From a bacterium (lineage in GTDB: Bacteria > Planctomycetota > Planctomycetia > Planctomycetales > Planctomycetaceae), in the NCBI GenBank assembly GCA_016125225.1, contig WGME01000009.1, forward strand, positions 62,001 to 126,000: DNA of 64,000 nt. The letters are read 5' to 3'. The first letter of the stretch is position 1. Each line of letters opens with the position of its first letter. This document shows positions 59,501-64,000 of the stretch, piece after piece. The position numbers and the translations under genes were made by a program. The notes beneath the pieces were generated by a model, which saw only the letters and a list, made by a program, of their open reading frames with translations, made no database searches and was not told the origin of the DNA.

Positions 59501-62500
59501 GTGGTGCTCACGGCCGATGCCGATGGCAACGCCAATGGTTCCGGCGGAGCGATCACCATGGCCAACGGCGCGGTGATCGATTCCGGACTGGGCTCACTGA
59601 CACTGACTGCCGACGAGAACATTACGCTCGGCCAGATCACCACCGACAACGCCACCACGTCGGCCATCGTGCTCACCTCGACATCCGGCGGCATCGTGGA
59701 TGGTGGTGACGCCGATGTCGATATCGTTGTTACAAATGCCACCGGCGTGGTGACCATCAGCGCGGTCACCGGGGTCGGCAGTGCCGCAGGTGGCGGAGCC
59801 GATGCGGCGATCGAAACGCAAATCAATCAGCTTTCGATCGTCAACAGCACTTCGGGCAATGTGGGAATCGACGAAGTCAACGCGATCACCATTCTGGGTG
59901 TCGAGCAGAATGGACCGGGAGCTGTGACGCTCACATCCGGTGGCACGATGACGGTTGGTTTGAGTGGACCGGGCATTCAGACCCAGGGTGGCAACATCAC
60001 GTTGATCACCACGGGCAACTCGTCCGATCTGGTCCTGAACGCCGCCGTCACATCGCGAGGCGGTGATATCAGCATCACCGTGGGTGATGATTTCACGCAA
60101 GCCGTCACGGCCCCCGTTACCTCGGCGGGCGGTGATGTGACCATGACCGTCGCTGGCAATTCGATGCTGGCGGGACTGCTGAACACGGACGGTGGCAACT
60201 GGTCGGCCGATGTCACGGGCAATCTTATGCAGTCCACCTCGGCCCCGGTCACCACCAACGGCGGCGATATCGACCTGAGGGTGGGCGGAAATCTCGGCCT
60301 GACTGCGAGTATTTCGACTGCGGGTGGCGAGGTCTCGCTCGATATCACCGGCAACACCACGATCGCCGTCACCGCACCGATCAGCACAGCGGGTGGCAAT
60401 CTCACCGCGATGATTGACGGTACGACCAATCTCGCCTCCACCATCACAACAGCCACGGGCGATGTCGCATTCACAATCGGCGGCGATCTGAACATGGCGG
60501 CGACGGCGAATGTCCTGACCGCGAATGGAGATTTCACAGCCACCGTTAACAATGCCGTCACCATGCAGAATGGTGCGGTCATCAGCACCGCGACCGGTAG
60601 AATTCAGGTCCTGGCTGGCAATGACATCACGCTCGGTCAGCTCATTACCACCAACAGCACGGCCTCCGCCGTCGTGCTGACCAGCACGACAGGTGGTCTG
60701 ATCGACGGGGGCGACACCGGCGGAGCGGACATCATCGCAAACTCCACAGGGGCGATGGTCACCATTCAAACCGCCAGCGGTGTGGGTTCCGCGACGGGTA
60801 ACGGAGCCGATGCGGCGATCGAAACGCAAATCGATCGACTGGAGCTTACCAACACGACCACCGGCATGGTCCAGATCGATGAAGTCGACGCACTCCGCAT
60901 TCTCGAACTGACGCAATCCGCCACCGGCAGCGTGACGGTGAACACCGTCGGCAATCTGCTGGTGGTGGGAAGCCAGCCCGGTATCTCCGCGACATCGGGC
61001 ACGGTGACTTTGAATGCCACAGCACCTACGGCGAGCGTTACGGTCGATTCCCGCGTGCTCACGACATCGGGAGCGATCATCATCAATGCAGCCGATGATG
61101 TGCGGATGGGTGCGGCGGCCAGCATCGTCACCACATCGGGAAATGTCACCATCACGGCAGATGCTGACGGTTCGCTGAATGGAGCCGGTGGCGAAATCTT
61201 CCTGGCTGATGGGTCGGTCATCAACGCGGGCAGCGGCAACATTGCGATGCAGGCCGACCAGAACATCACCGTGAGCCAGTTACGCACCACCAACATGGTC
61301 TCGCTCACCTCGACATCGGCGGGCATCGTGGATGGCGGGGATAGCACTGGAGCCGACATTATTGCCAGTTCGCTGGTCGTTCAGTCGGTGACCGGCATCG
61401 GCTCGGCCAATGCCATGGAAACGGCGGTGTCGCTGTTCGCTGCCAATAATACGACATCGGGAGCGATCCAGATCGACAATAACACCGGTGGTCTGCTCAC
61501 CATCGGGCAGGTGGGCACCGTCATCGGGATTACTAACACGGGGACCGCGGCGGCCAATATCACGCTGACGAATAATGGCGGCATCAATGTGAATGGCATG
61601 GTCCGCAATTCCACCGGCGGCGACATCAACCTCACTGCAACTCCCGGTACTGCGAACCTCACCGTCAACGCGGTCATCACTTCCACTCGTGGCAGTGGAG
61701 ACATTCATCTCGTCGCAGGCAACAATCTCGTCATCAACGATTCCGGTAGTGCCGTCGATATCTCGGTGGTCAATGGCGGCGAGATTCTGGGAGAAGCCGG
61801 CGGTGATGTGACGATTGGTAGCAACGTCGTCATTCAATCCGCAACTGGCGTGGTCACCAATACCGAACCCGTGTTGATGGACGTTATTACCCCCCAGATC
61901 AGTGCTCTGGGGATCGGCACGATCACCATGACGGTGCAGCGTCCGCTGGAAGTGGGCACGGTCATCATCATCGACTGGGGGGATGGCACCGTTGAAACCT
62001 TCGTCGTCACTGACGAAGGTGAAACGACATTGACCTTTACGCATCAGTATCTCGGACCACCCGACCCGGCCAACCCGGCCGCCGATATTCCGTTGACTGT
62101 GACGGTGATCAACCCGAGCTTTACGTCGGGTACCATGCCATCGCCGACGGCCGGCACCAATCAGGTCACAACGTTGCCGTATGTGCCCAACATTCGCTTC
62201 TATGCGAATGGTGACACGCCTGCGGACGACCCGGTCGGAGATCTGAATCAAACAACGGTGACTTCCGTGTTCAAAACGCCGGGCGATGGTTTGGCGACCT
62301 TCGCGTTCGATTTGACCCCGCCGGTGGAATTGCTCGATTTCCCGCAACCATCGGTTCCTGATGCGTCTTTGCTGAATGTCTCGCAGCCTCCGGTACAGGG
62401 GAATACAACGCACGATGTGGCTGGCCAAGTCGAGCAGCGACAACTTGAAGAGCGCGTGGTGCTGCTCGAAGTACTGTCGCCGAACGGCGAGCTGCGTGAA

Positions 62501-63061
62501 ACGGTTCTGCTGCCCGAAGATGTGCTCGATAACCTGGATGGTGTGATCGGCAATCTTCCCGACGGCCGGTACCGCTTCCTGCTGAGAGAACCGGGCGAGA
62601 CACAAACACGTCTGCTGCAAGACGTGGAAGTGCATGAAGGGAAAATCACCGACGATCTGGAATCTCTCCAGAACCGTCCGCGCTCATTACGGAACACCAT
62701 GCCGCAGAATCAGGATCTTCCGGCAACGCCCGCCGACCCTGCGGGGACCGAAGGTAATTCCACTCCCGCAGATGCCCTCGACCCGGAAAATGCCTCGGTG
62801 GATTCGGTCAGCCAGCCGACATCGACGGTGCTGTCCTGGCGTGGACAGCGGGCCTGGAGACAGGCCACGACCCGGTTGTTTGGCGCTGTGAGCGACTCCG
62901 TGGACACTGATAACCATCAGTTTGGCGAGTCCGAAGCCGATGATTCGCACACACCGGAATGGAATGCTGACGAGACGGTTCCCCTGGCGGTGACCTCAGC
63001 GACTTCGGGCCGCTTCAGCCGCACAGCCCGATTATTCCGAAAGTATGCATCACAAGAGTAA
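41561..63061 (+). CDS. giant beta-helical surface/exported protein, 7,166 aa
   Basis: I use the ATG at 41561 (MPIAQWFQQWLSSRRVRSAP). The 53 codons upstream to 41402 lack signal character and include the leader hairpins. Residues about 30-42, LSVQRLEDRRVLS, are the planctomycete extracellular-protein signature and probably direct export. From about residue 45 to 6,770 the chain is a right-handed beta-helix-type repeat, rich in Thr, Asp, Gly and Val and poor in Lys, Arg and Cys (about nine Cys seen), as in filamentous haemagglutinin-like adhesins. A PKD-like domain (DWGDGTVETF near residue 6,805) and a non-repetitive region of about 300 residues ending in a basic tail (FSRTARLFRKY) follow. No export partner (TpsB) is beside it. 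Role in adhesion, cell-cell contact or biofilm is inference. Confidence 0.88.
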   Translation: MPIAQWFQQWLSSRRVRSAPHDPLAPYAQLSVQRLEDRRVLSVSVTTPTMTDVVVDITGMDDVTISFDGVDTLTIDSLDDGTDTTIMFDPTMQSLIINGDNIDVQTVTLTGMDTLSLVSLTITDGVDDLDINTTVAASQNISIDVANTIDIGASGGLTTTTGSITLEAGMGITQNAAATIDSGMEVHLTSLNGNIQTGIITAVDDIQLTTDNGSVTTDGALDAGGLVDIDALSVTINSTIDADGMVTIDATDGAITVSDTISAGNDIDLTAEGATGSITVNGGATVTTIGSDIRLFADQTIHISADVMTDGMGTITLSGHSGAMDEGALNIFIDNDATISTENGDLTLDADQGTQQAGTFSGIVIDGMGTSVEVTGTGSLSLYGRGGDDTANQHGIVIQNGAMVTAGTTGTAVIEGFGGTLSSSAVGVMVTGPNSALTSSGANVEVSGEGGGNGGFGFGVYVVDGGQISATGAGSVTVAGTGGTGAGLANIGVFVTGTNSLITASGGDVEVTGIEGGGASAVAIGVASEGTISQTSNGQITLIGDSLTIDDLSFVDAGTGTVSIQQYTSTVEIDLGSTSDVAGGPLAISSDELARITAGTLVIGDANSGTITISDAIDLSTISTLELITTADIFDGNATGIDITVASLVLVAGTGIGSSDALELAVTNLAFRNTASGDVQIENTGALTLTTVGTLDGTTGFELGNLGGGTTAVTAHSPVTIAADVTSVGSMTITAGESNDAPNYDDDLTINTGVTVSVTGGASELILQAGDDVIIDGAATSNLNLIVTAGFNDLDSSGAIVLSGTLTATELTTLTAVTGITDSTGALITTSELEILGSGDVILDEEHQTAYLAANLDGALTYLDADGFDVSLIDTTNGITLTANTAELHLTTTTGVIGLDANVTTDGNQFYHSDVELLTDVALAANSGNIDFEGTVDGAYQLSITSGNDVTFDLAVGSTDELGSIDINVSGKVTVSDAVQLAAAGPLLGTFTVFADEFELTGSIDTQDGDPLGGGVFILANNIRLGGDITTDEGNVDLVGPVILFDTTTITTDEGSVSFLDTIDGDAGGENLTVTSTSGGVILTSAEVGGTTAAGNLAFTSNAPAGTIVLSGDITSEGNVTLSAESVLVSGTIDTTGATVGDVTITSTFLTTLTGDITTTNGNIELNGFTRLDNSLTLMSGSGNISINGFLDSNDLGGAPVDGLTIIATTGDVIIEADLGSGTTPGSDTDGLVSLAVTAGGDFYASGTWVIDSTVTFTSAVYLLDDLSITANGDVTFEQTVDADPMATSSALDVNGDNIDFQGIVGGQTALTSLTVDASGDLSAADDVTVVNDIAWTSAGNTGITADGAITSEMGSITLTANGLGSIDIAGNATAATDFSATTAAGDMTFQGMVEATAGSVEFTNAGQLVLEQSTTAGTTVTQNGAGNVTLGGDINAGDAVSFASDVVLTADVMITSVTGGVTFAGTVDADNTNGMNTEGLDIDAGDGLVDFQAAVGNTTALDFLTVTTTGNINADSTLDTTGTIDLTADQITLDAAVTAGDQLKLTATTGITAADDLQAETAIAIMGNVTTGGNLLTNNGTITVTGNVTLTADVRFDSDIDDANNDTTSDITVTGTIDLATFMLTLDAGTGSDIDLQDNVTGTGDLIVEEGDEQTYSTIAVNDFTILDATTSIVLTGTVTATTAGMDAGDISICSSGTLEIQDTLTADGMVDLKAASGIKLDAGFTVNDITFQSAVLLCDDVTIDATGDVVFQSTIDSAVSLQHSLTVNTSGLTDFQGEIGGGTNQELGTLTTDAAGTTQIGADVTTAFDQFYNDAVTLTADVTLTGTDNNTSGEAIEFGSTLTGGNFDLTISGGAAFADAVTGLGVFQADRIDTESTFAATSVTVTGTSDLGDDVTTTAFQDYQGNVTLTADVVLESTGDDQITLSGTVNGAFALNANTGGTTTFEEDVGGITALTSLMTDATGSTVIDTANVKANVIDFGDAVTLDQSVTMTSTTSVTFQSTVEGNAGTEDLTVNSSGTVDFDDEISNLNDVTVNADGVTTFSGDIDIAGTLSTDANGTTTIDTANIAADVIDFGDAVTLDQSVTMTGTTSVTFQSTVEGNAGTENLTVNSDDTVDFGDAISNLNDVTVNADGVTTFSGDIDIAGTLSTDANGSTTINTANITADVIDFGDAVTLDQSVTITGTTSATFQSTVMGNAGTENLTVNSNGTVDFDDEISNLNDVTVNADGVTTFSGDVDIAGTLLTNANGTTTIDRANIAADVIDFGDAVTLDQSVTITGTTSVTFQSTVEGNAGTENLTVNSDGTVDFDDEISNLNDVTVNADSVTTFSGDIDIAGTLSTDANGMTKIDTATIDASVVQFGDAVELCQDLAITAGQITFGSTLDEAVSSAGSNLTLTITDPNVAAGDITFTGAVGSSIALDSLTITAANDVLFTSTVEVIGDLEQQAGTGTTALNGTGTTGIGGQLLVTTDTVTFSTADAVTVGAVVITAQNAITFNTSAGLNAGASTITLKANQDNTGSQGLTQADGTVIQTTNNSATAIVIDVDGTGSAAISDLRADTVTGVVTITVGGAITDNTAGEAANITAAATALTAVTGIGGSGASDIDTDVSNLEALTDTGGITIEEADDVTIGNVNGTLGGVDVTTSGAIRITANGSLTVAEQVSGFDAISLTALGSTSDLTILMNSGVTTDNGAITLSADRTVTISEDVSTGGSGTISITGNSAAGARNIVVDSGAIVSVANGTLLLDADQGAQQTGNFVGISINGAMLQSTGSGNITLSGRGGDDSGGSQFGIAVTNSGLVTTSGTGDVTFMGIGGTNAGGLNHGIVIDNASVTATGTSAIDPGDIALTATAGSNVNSVAMLLSNNGTLSAVNANFAAGACVTLTSLGGDVTEQTGFTITADNLQLLGGGVFTLDRSNDVDVLAADIDDALTFVDIDDLIIGTVKTTVGITTTGDDVEITATGNLTIDDDIDTSPGSGGVISVTGATLNAQLIAGAGDITLTGGNPDLIINVAQSSATTITYSATRDVIINATITTTGMGADVIVTADSDLNGVGGVQVTQNGQINSADAITLTGSDLFATATSNDSLRIDADGTNDQLLAVGDITLLSGTAAPAGADIVINGRMHSTTGDIEIDALDTILAQTRIAADAGSVTFQDAVVLTGDFTVVAGTDAVFAATVNDDTDTGTTSNLTVSTAGTTTFTGAVGNLSAIDSLTTNAGGTTELCGGSVTTVNGQTYADAVILCANTTLTSNSSGAIEFQNTVNGDGVADRSLAVNTSGLTDFQGTVGNSQALASLITDAAGTTQIGGGSIRTVGAQTYNDAVLLTNDALLTSTTSGNITFQKTVNGVRNLTINTAGTTQFNGVVGGTTALLSLNTDAAGSTVINTSAVTAGVINFDDAVTINTTTTITGTTSVDFADTIAGNTGAESLTVVSSGAASFHDTVTNLTNFLINATGQTTFEGDININGTLTTNAAGLTRIDTANITAGTVTFNDAVELAHDVTITAGTIRFASTLNEAAVQTGSDLTLTITNPALTTGDITFSGAVGATTALDSITITNANDVTFSSTVRLTGDLLQQDGTGTTTFTGTSGTGIGGQLNVSTNAITFNTTDVVTVGAVQLTADNGIAFNSNAGLNAGAATITILANQDGTGSESLTQASSAIIRTTNQTTAAVHIEVGGTGNANIGDIRAGTTTGVVSITAGGSIVDNLTGEAANITAHAAALRSASGIGSADDINTVLDQLAFSCTAGLVNVSNSGNLTLTTVDGLTTSLAFSGGTVFASASLTIAMTTQVGGTFNFIAGDSTSLVNDLTISADITHLTGIGEITFQAGDDIIQTAGTITVTDGNSATLSRVNMIADHEASGADGDRGGITQTGGNILAGELQIRSYDAVDMNQATNDVDVLASVVTNNGQAFTYRDADDLTISQASGGGGVVGITTNNGNVTVITGGLLTLGVTGEDIAAGNGTVVINTQGGFTESTGSVITANQLLFLGTGIFTADQSNDVNALAANIDGTLTFRDVDDLVIGTVNNTVAMTTTSGITTANDDVKITTVNGNLTIGDNVGTAGQDDINLGTGDLTLNVTGAVTQLAGDAILANGLLLFGTGTVTLNETTNNIGTLAASYDGAIAYTDSNALVIGTVTDNPTSVTASGISTSNDDVKLTVLAGGLTIGDAVGSAGQDDINLGTGDLTLNVVGNVTQLANDVITASGLQLLGSGTVTLNESNNNVATLAANYNGTIAYSDSNTLVIGTVTDGTVGVTTSGITTSNDDVKLTVLAGGLNIGDTVGTNGQDDINLGTGDLTLNIVGNVTQSSGDVILAGGLQLLGTGVVTLNQSGNNVATLAANYNGTIAYTDANGLIIGTVIDDASLMTTSGITTSNDDVKLALLTGGLTIGDAVGTLGQDDIQLGTGDLTLNVVGAITQTAGSAITANGLQLLGSGTITLNDTANDVSILAANYNGTIAYTDANALTIGTVTDDASLMKTYGIKTSNDDVTLTTGGALTLTNQVPVGTNPPSINLGAATLTLDSQAGVIFDSGVVYADEVLLLGVGDFEVNGAFSVIAADVEGSVSVSSLLELSVDTVNGVSGITTGGPGAGGDVTISTVNFLNINEVIDTGTGTGGIIVVTGGVLNATLVAGAGNITLNGGVGTGGNVSDIFIFAPQLSQTTQIYETEDSIYIYAAVSATDLQLTADVDIVILATVSSTVGDITITADAEQNGIGGVLITTAGQVNSAADVTIDGSDLSSTAAYDGIVIEADGLNDQVLAVGDITFGPNQDIYVSGQIHSTDGDIHFTTDNNYLQSTIQADTGSVTFDNAVFLIGDLQVTAGADVTFSSIIQDDANSLTSSNLTITAAGVTRFLANVGPIFTIDSLTTNGGGTTEICANITTVHDQTYTDAVVLCADVILTSQMAGTITFVSTVDSDTVTPRALTVNTSGLTDFQAAVGQTQALRTLTTDATGTTQIGGGLVRTTSTQTYNDDVVLTSNATLETIAASANGADLRIVGTVDTQGFDLTIDAGTQGDITLQSAVTGGGTFTVLHGDVQQFAAITVDELEIQSATTSVTFHNAVLVTNNVTVESSGSITQVSTLDAGVDVMFAADTSIDIQGALTAGDNVTLDSGTSTTITAPVTATAGTIDINAGTSISATAALMADIDVLLTAGTAINLTGAVTASTNDITANAGTTFNATQPLMAGHDVTVTSNDEMTISGMIDAGNVVLLTSNLASIELSGEVTAGVDVTIDSATSTSITAPVTATAGSIDIDAGTSITVTDSLLADIDVLLNAGSFIDLTGTVTATNNDVIAIAGTTFDATQPITAGHDVQITANDEMTISGTVDAGNDVALTSNLASIELSGEVTAGVDVTIDSATSTTITAPISATAGTIDINAGTTISSTGAMTAGDAIALTAVDGTTLSATADLIAGPGGITITGSLTTAADMRSNNGAILLTGPVTLTGDVVWDSDRFETGGAAITVQGTLATADFNLTVDAGATGDLTFQSSLTGGGDVTIEDGRVIRFENVVTVDNLSIQDATTSVTFVDVLTIAQNLTVTSGGTITQQSTTTVGNDATYTAHGQVRVQDDLIATSDVSLTSQVGAVTITALVTATNGNLTISAGTNVTSNSALFAGTDLEITAVQGVSLTNTVDAGNDVTIDAGTAFSATQTLDAGHQLSITAGTTLTLAETADITAGVGGVVLTAPQIITAAEITTDSGDVLITGAVRLTGDVTMNTGAAGEIQVTGTIDGTTAFTQSLFLTTNAGDISITGNVGTTTALNDIIITTADDVTFGGAISADRLLQQSGTGATSIVGAVNTFGSDGIQLTTTSIQFAAGTASMDSHGNVIILTADAITLPTTFTNAIGSTVTLQTLTDTTSIGLEDASQDLNFTDAQLDTIHAANLVIGSSTQTGGISVGADGQVSQDENLTLLTANSISVSGPLSATTSNTILLDAGNDISITGSILVLSGNLTVLADDDITFGAAGLVQSQSGDVVLTADADGNANGSGGAITMANGAVIDSGLGSLTLTADENITLGQITTDNATTSAIVLTSTSGGIVDGGDADVDIVVTNATGVVTISAVTGVGSAAGGGADAAIETQINQLSIVNSTSGNVGIDEVNAITILGVEQNGPGAVTLTSGGTMTVGLSGPGIQTQGGNITLITTGNSSDLVLNAAVTSRGGDISITVGDDFTQAVTAPVTSAGGDVTMTVAGNSMLAGLLNTDGGNWSADVTGNLMQSTSAPVTTNGGDIDLRVGGNLGLTASISTAGGEVSLDITGNTTIAVTAPISTAGGNLTAMIDGTTNLASTITTATGDVAFTIGGDLNMAATANVLTANGDFTATVNNAVTMQNGAVISTATGRIQVLAGNDITLGQLITTNSTASAVVLTSTTGGLIDGGDTGGADIIANSTGAMVTIQTASGVGSATGNGADAAIETQIDRLELTNTTTGMVQIDEVDALRILELTQSATGSVTVNTVGNLLVVGSQPGISATSGTVTLNATAPTASVTVDSRVLTTSGAIIINAADDVRMGAAASIVTTSGNVTITADADGSLNGAGGEIFLADGSVINAGSGNIAMQADQNITVSQLRTTNMVSLTSTSAGIVDGGDSTGADIIASSLVVQSVTGIGSANAMETAVSLFAANNTTSGAIQIDNNTGGLLTIGQVGTVIGITNTGTAAANITLTNNGGINVNGMVRNSTGGDINLTATPGTANLTVNAVITSTRGSGDIHLVAGNNLVINDSGSAVDISVVNGGEILGEAGGDVTIGSNVVIQSATGVVTNTEPVLMDVITPQISALGIGTITMTVQRPLEVGTVIIIDWGDGTVETFVVTDEGETTLTFTHQYLGPPDPANPAADIPLTVTVINPSFTSGTMPSPTAGTNQVTTLPYVPNIRFYANGDTPADDPVGDLNQTTVTSVFKTPGDGLATFAFDLTPPVELLDFPQPSVPDASLLNVSQPPVQGNTTHDVAGQVEQRQLEERVVLLEVLSPNGELRETVLLPEDVLDNLDGVIGNLPDGRYRFLLREPGETQTRLLQDVEVHEGKITDDLESLQNRPRSLRNTMPQNQDLPATPADPAGTEGNSTPADALDPENASVDSVSQPTSTVLSWRGQRAWRQATTRLFGAVSDSVDTDNHQFGESEADDSHTPEWNADETVPLAVTSATSGRFSRTARLFRKYASQE
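47290..49375 (+). repeat. left copy of the long duplication
   Basis: This block aligns with 51541-52770. From 48350 to about 49375 the two run collinear at a constant offset of 3,396 bases. For the region before the tandem array the offset is 4,251, larger by 855 (three 285-bp units). Confidence 0.85.
47495..48634 (+). repeat. four tandem 285-bp units in the giant gene
   Basis: Unit starts at 47495, 47780, 48065 and 48350 are exactly 285 bases (95 aa) apart. Each unit begins VIDFGDAVTLDQSVT and contains NLNDVTVNADGVTTFSGD (residue D in the last). Residues about 1979-2358. Copies differ at few residues, which suggests recent amplification. A diverged relative (VVQFGDAVELCQ) follows at 48635. 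Confidence 0.95.
51541..52770 (+). repeat. right copy of the long duplication
   Basis: It contains one 95-residue unit (VINFDDAVTINTTTTITG at 51746) where the left copy has four. Then it matches the left copy through TFSSTVRLTGDLLQQDGTG and GQLNVSTNAITFNTTD to about 52770. Confidence 0.85.
53438..55050 (+). repeat. 333-bp (111-aa) tandem array in the giant gene
   Basis: The phrase DDINLGTGDLTLN (or close variants) recurs at 53771, 54104, 54437 and 54770, spaced exactly 333 bases. A diverged copy precedes the first, and the last is worn down (DVTLTTGGALTLTNQ). Each unit also has GTIAYTDANALVIGTV and GGLTIGDAVG. Residues about 3960-4497. Confidence 0.92.
56921..57720 (+). repeat. 369-bp (123-aa) tandem array in the giant gene
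   Basis: TTITAPVTATAGTIDINAG at 56921 recurs at 57290 (SITAPVTATAGSIDIDAG) and at 57659 (TITAPISATAGTIDINAG), 369 bases apart each time, with shared GHDVTVTSNDEMTISG segments. Two full units and the start of a third. Residues about 5121-5390. Confidence 0.9.
61910..62140 (+). other. PKD-like domain in the giant protein
   Basis: The segment VGTVIIIDWGDGTVETFVVT (DWGDGT near residue 6,805) with ETTLTFTHQYLGPPDPA is typical of a PKD-type immunoglobulin-like domain. It follows the beta-helix and precedes the C-terminal tail. Confidence 0.7.
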
Positions 63062-63184
63062 GATGAAGTTTATCTGCTGCGAAATTGCAACGCTTGTTTC
63101 CTTTCGGGATGGTATGACATCCGGGGGCGAGTCTATTAGTCGATCGGTACGTACAGGCAATCAGGATCGGCAGGGGGCGATTCC

Positions 63185-64000
63185 ATGTTGAAGTGTCCGC
63201 GATGCGGTGTTCGGGTGAAAGGCCCCGATCTGCTCACGGGCATTTGCTCGGCGTGCCAGCAACGGCTGTCGGTCAGTGAATCGGGTGATTTCCAGGACGG
63301 CGCCAAAACGTTCATCTCTTCTGAAGGGGTGTCGCCGGGCGAGCTCGGTTCTTCGCTGGAATCCTCGGACCCGCAATCCCCGTCCGACTCTGCCGCCAAG
63401 TTGTTGTCAGCCTCGCTGGACCAGAGTTTTGACTTGGGCCTCACCCCTGCGGTCGGAGCCGACGGCGTTAACGACCGTGATACGGCTACGCTCGATTCCG
63501 GCATGGGGAGTGACCAGTCGTCCGAGTCTGCCGAAGAAGCCCAAACCTACATCTCTGATGACTGGGTCGAAGCCCCTCCCGCAGCCCCGGCAACACCGTC
63601 TGCTTCGTCCGATGCCACCATCGAGCGCACCATCGCAGCCGATCTGGAATACGATGCGAATCGTACTCAAGAGGGGGATGTGGTTCACCCGGGCGACCCC
63701 GAAGCCGGACAACGGACGCTGAACGAGGATCTGCGGGCGCAGGTCAATCGCATTGACCGGACCATCATGCAGGATGTGTCCGAGGCCGTTGCCGATGATC
63801 GCACGATCTCGGGTACGGCATTCACCGGGAATGAGGCCGCGGCGGATAAGACCTTCATCTCCGATGAAGTCCCTGAAGCACTCCTGAAGACGCTGCAATC
63901 GAATTTTGATGACGGAGAATCGTCGGAGCAGCCCACACGGACCATTAAGGGTAAAGAACGCGACGGTGATACCGATCGGATCAAGAGTCCCAAGAGCACG
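63185..64000 (+). CDS. zinc-ribbon protein with repeated threonine motifs, N-terminal part (cut by window edge)
   Basis: From the ATG at 63185, 272 codons stay open to the window end. The product starts with a zinc ribbon: Cys4, Cys7, Cys21 and Cys24 in MLKCPRCGVRVKG and TGICSACQQRL. An acidic, Ser/Asp-rich region follows, with seven short motifs around Thr: KTFIS at 41, QTYIS at 120, RTIAAD at 148, RTIMQD at 192, RTISG at 206, KTFIS at 222 and RTIKG at 252. They look like phosphorylation sites. I infer the N-terminus of a large Ser/Thr kinase or a kinase-regulated protein; the kinase domain, if any, lies beyond the window. Gap from the giant gene is 123 bases without another feature. Confidence 0.6.
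   Translation, partial: MLKCPRCGVRVKGPDLLTGICSACQQRLSVSESGDFQDGAKTFISSEGVSPGELGSSLESSDPQSPSDSAAKLLSASLDQSFDLGLTPAVGADGVNDRDTATLDSGMGSDQSSESAEEAQTYISDDWVEAPPAAPATPSASSDATIERTIAADLEYDANRTQEGDVVHPGDPEAGQRTLNEDLRAQVNRIDRTIMQDVSEAVADDRTISGTAFTGNEAAADKTFISDEVPEALLKTLQSNFDDGESSEQPTRTIKGKERDGDTDRIKSPKST

Overview
The window is a stretch of a planctomycete chromosome, probably of the Planctomycetales. Three things point there. A 7,166-residue surface-type protein carries the short N-terminal LEDRRVLS signature typical of exported planctomycete proteins. A membrane-bound Ser/Thr kinase has the N-terminus common in that phylum and is linked to an ECF sigma factor. Many genes encode secreted or lipid-anchored proteins of types common in the phylum: PQQ propeller, SGNH hydrolase, PhoD, SMP-30 and kelch. 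I saw no rRNA, tRNA, CRISPR array, prophage or classical insertion sequence.

Layout, left part (1-13 kb): the 5' part of nadE (minus); xylose isomerase followed by an orphan sugar ABC ATPase and an unrecognised protein (plus); a secreted GH2 glycosidase (minus); an ABC-2 type membrane protein and a pterin-4a-carbinolamine dehydratase (plus). Then comes a tightly coupled minus-strand operon of kinase, polytopic membrane protein and ECF sigma factor.

Middle part (13.7-41 kb): a 94-bp compound palindrome lies upstream of the kinase operon. Next is a small island made of REP-like palindromes, a trypsin-like protease and a RAYT-type (IS200-like) transposase. Minus-strand genes follow for a dipeptidase, an ABC-2 exporter pair, a phytol/dolichol kinase-like protein, a PQQ propeller lipoprotein and a glutamine-amidotransferase-like protein. 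The plus strand then carries ftsH, a PA0069-type radical SAM gene, an APH-type phosphotransferase coupled to a GNAT, an SGNH hydrolase and a LolA-like secreted protein. A minus block holds SMP-30, a solitary Hsp70 homologue, a secreted protein and a PhoD phosphatase. A tightly packed plus operon of hisF, a CitG-like gene and a PTPS/QueD-like gene is followed by a secreted kelch propeller.

Right part (41-64 kb): a 434-bp divergent region with a strongly hairpinned leader precedes one 21.5-kb gene for a giant beta-helical, presumably exported protein. Its body is built by nested in-frame duplications: 285-, 333- and 369-bp tandem arrays, plus about 1.2 kb duplicated at a constant 3,396-bp offset. 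The window ends inside a gene whose product starts with a four-cysteine zinc ribbon followed by seven repeated short threonine motifs, perhaps the N-terminus of another signalling protein.

How the genes fit together: several local themes are visible, but no single pathway spans the window. These are sugar uptake and breakdown (xylA, sugar ABC ATPase, GH2, SMP-30), transmembrane signalling to transcription (kinase, membrane protein, sigma factor), pterin or C1-related genes (PCD, CitG-like, PTPS) and a large secreted proteome. All functional calls come from reading motifs in the sequence. No database search was run.
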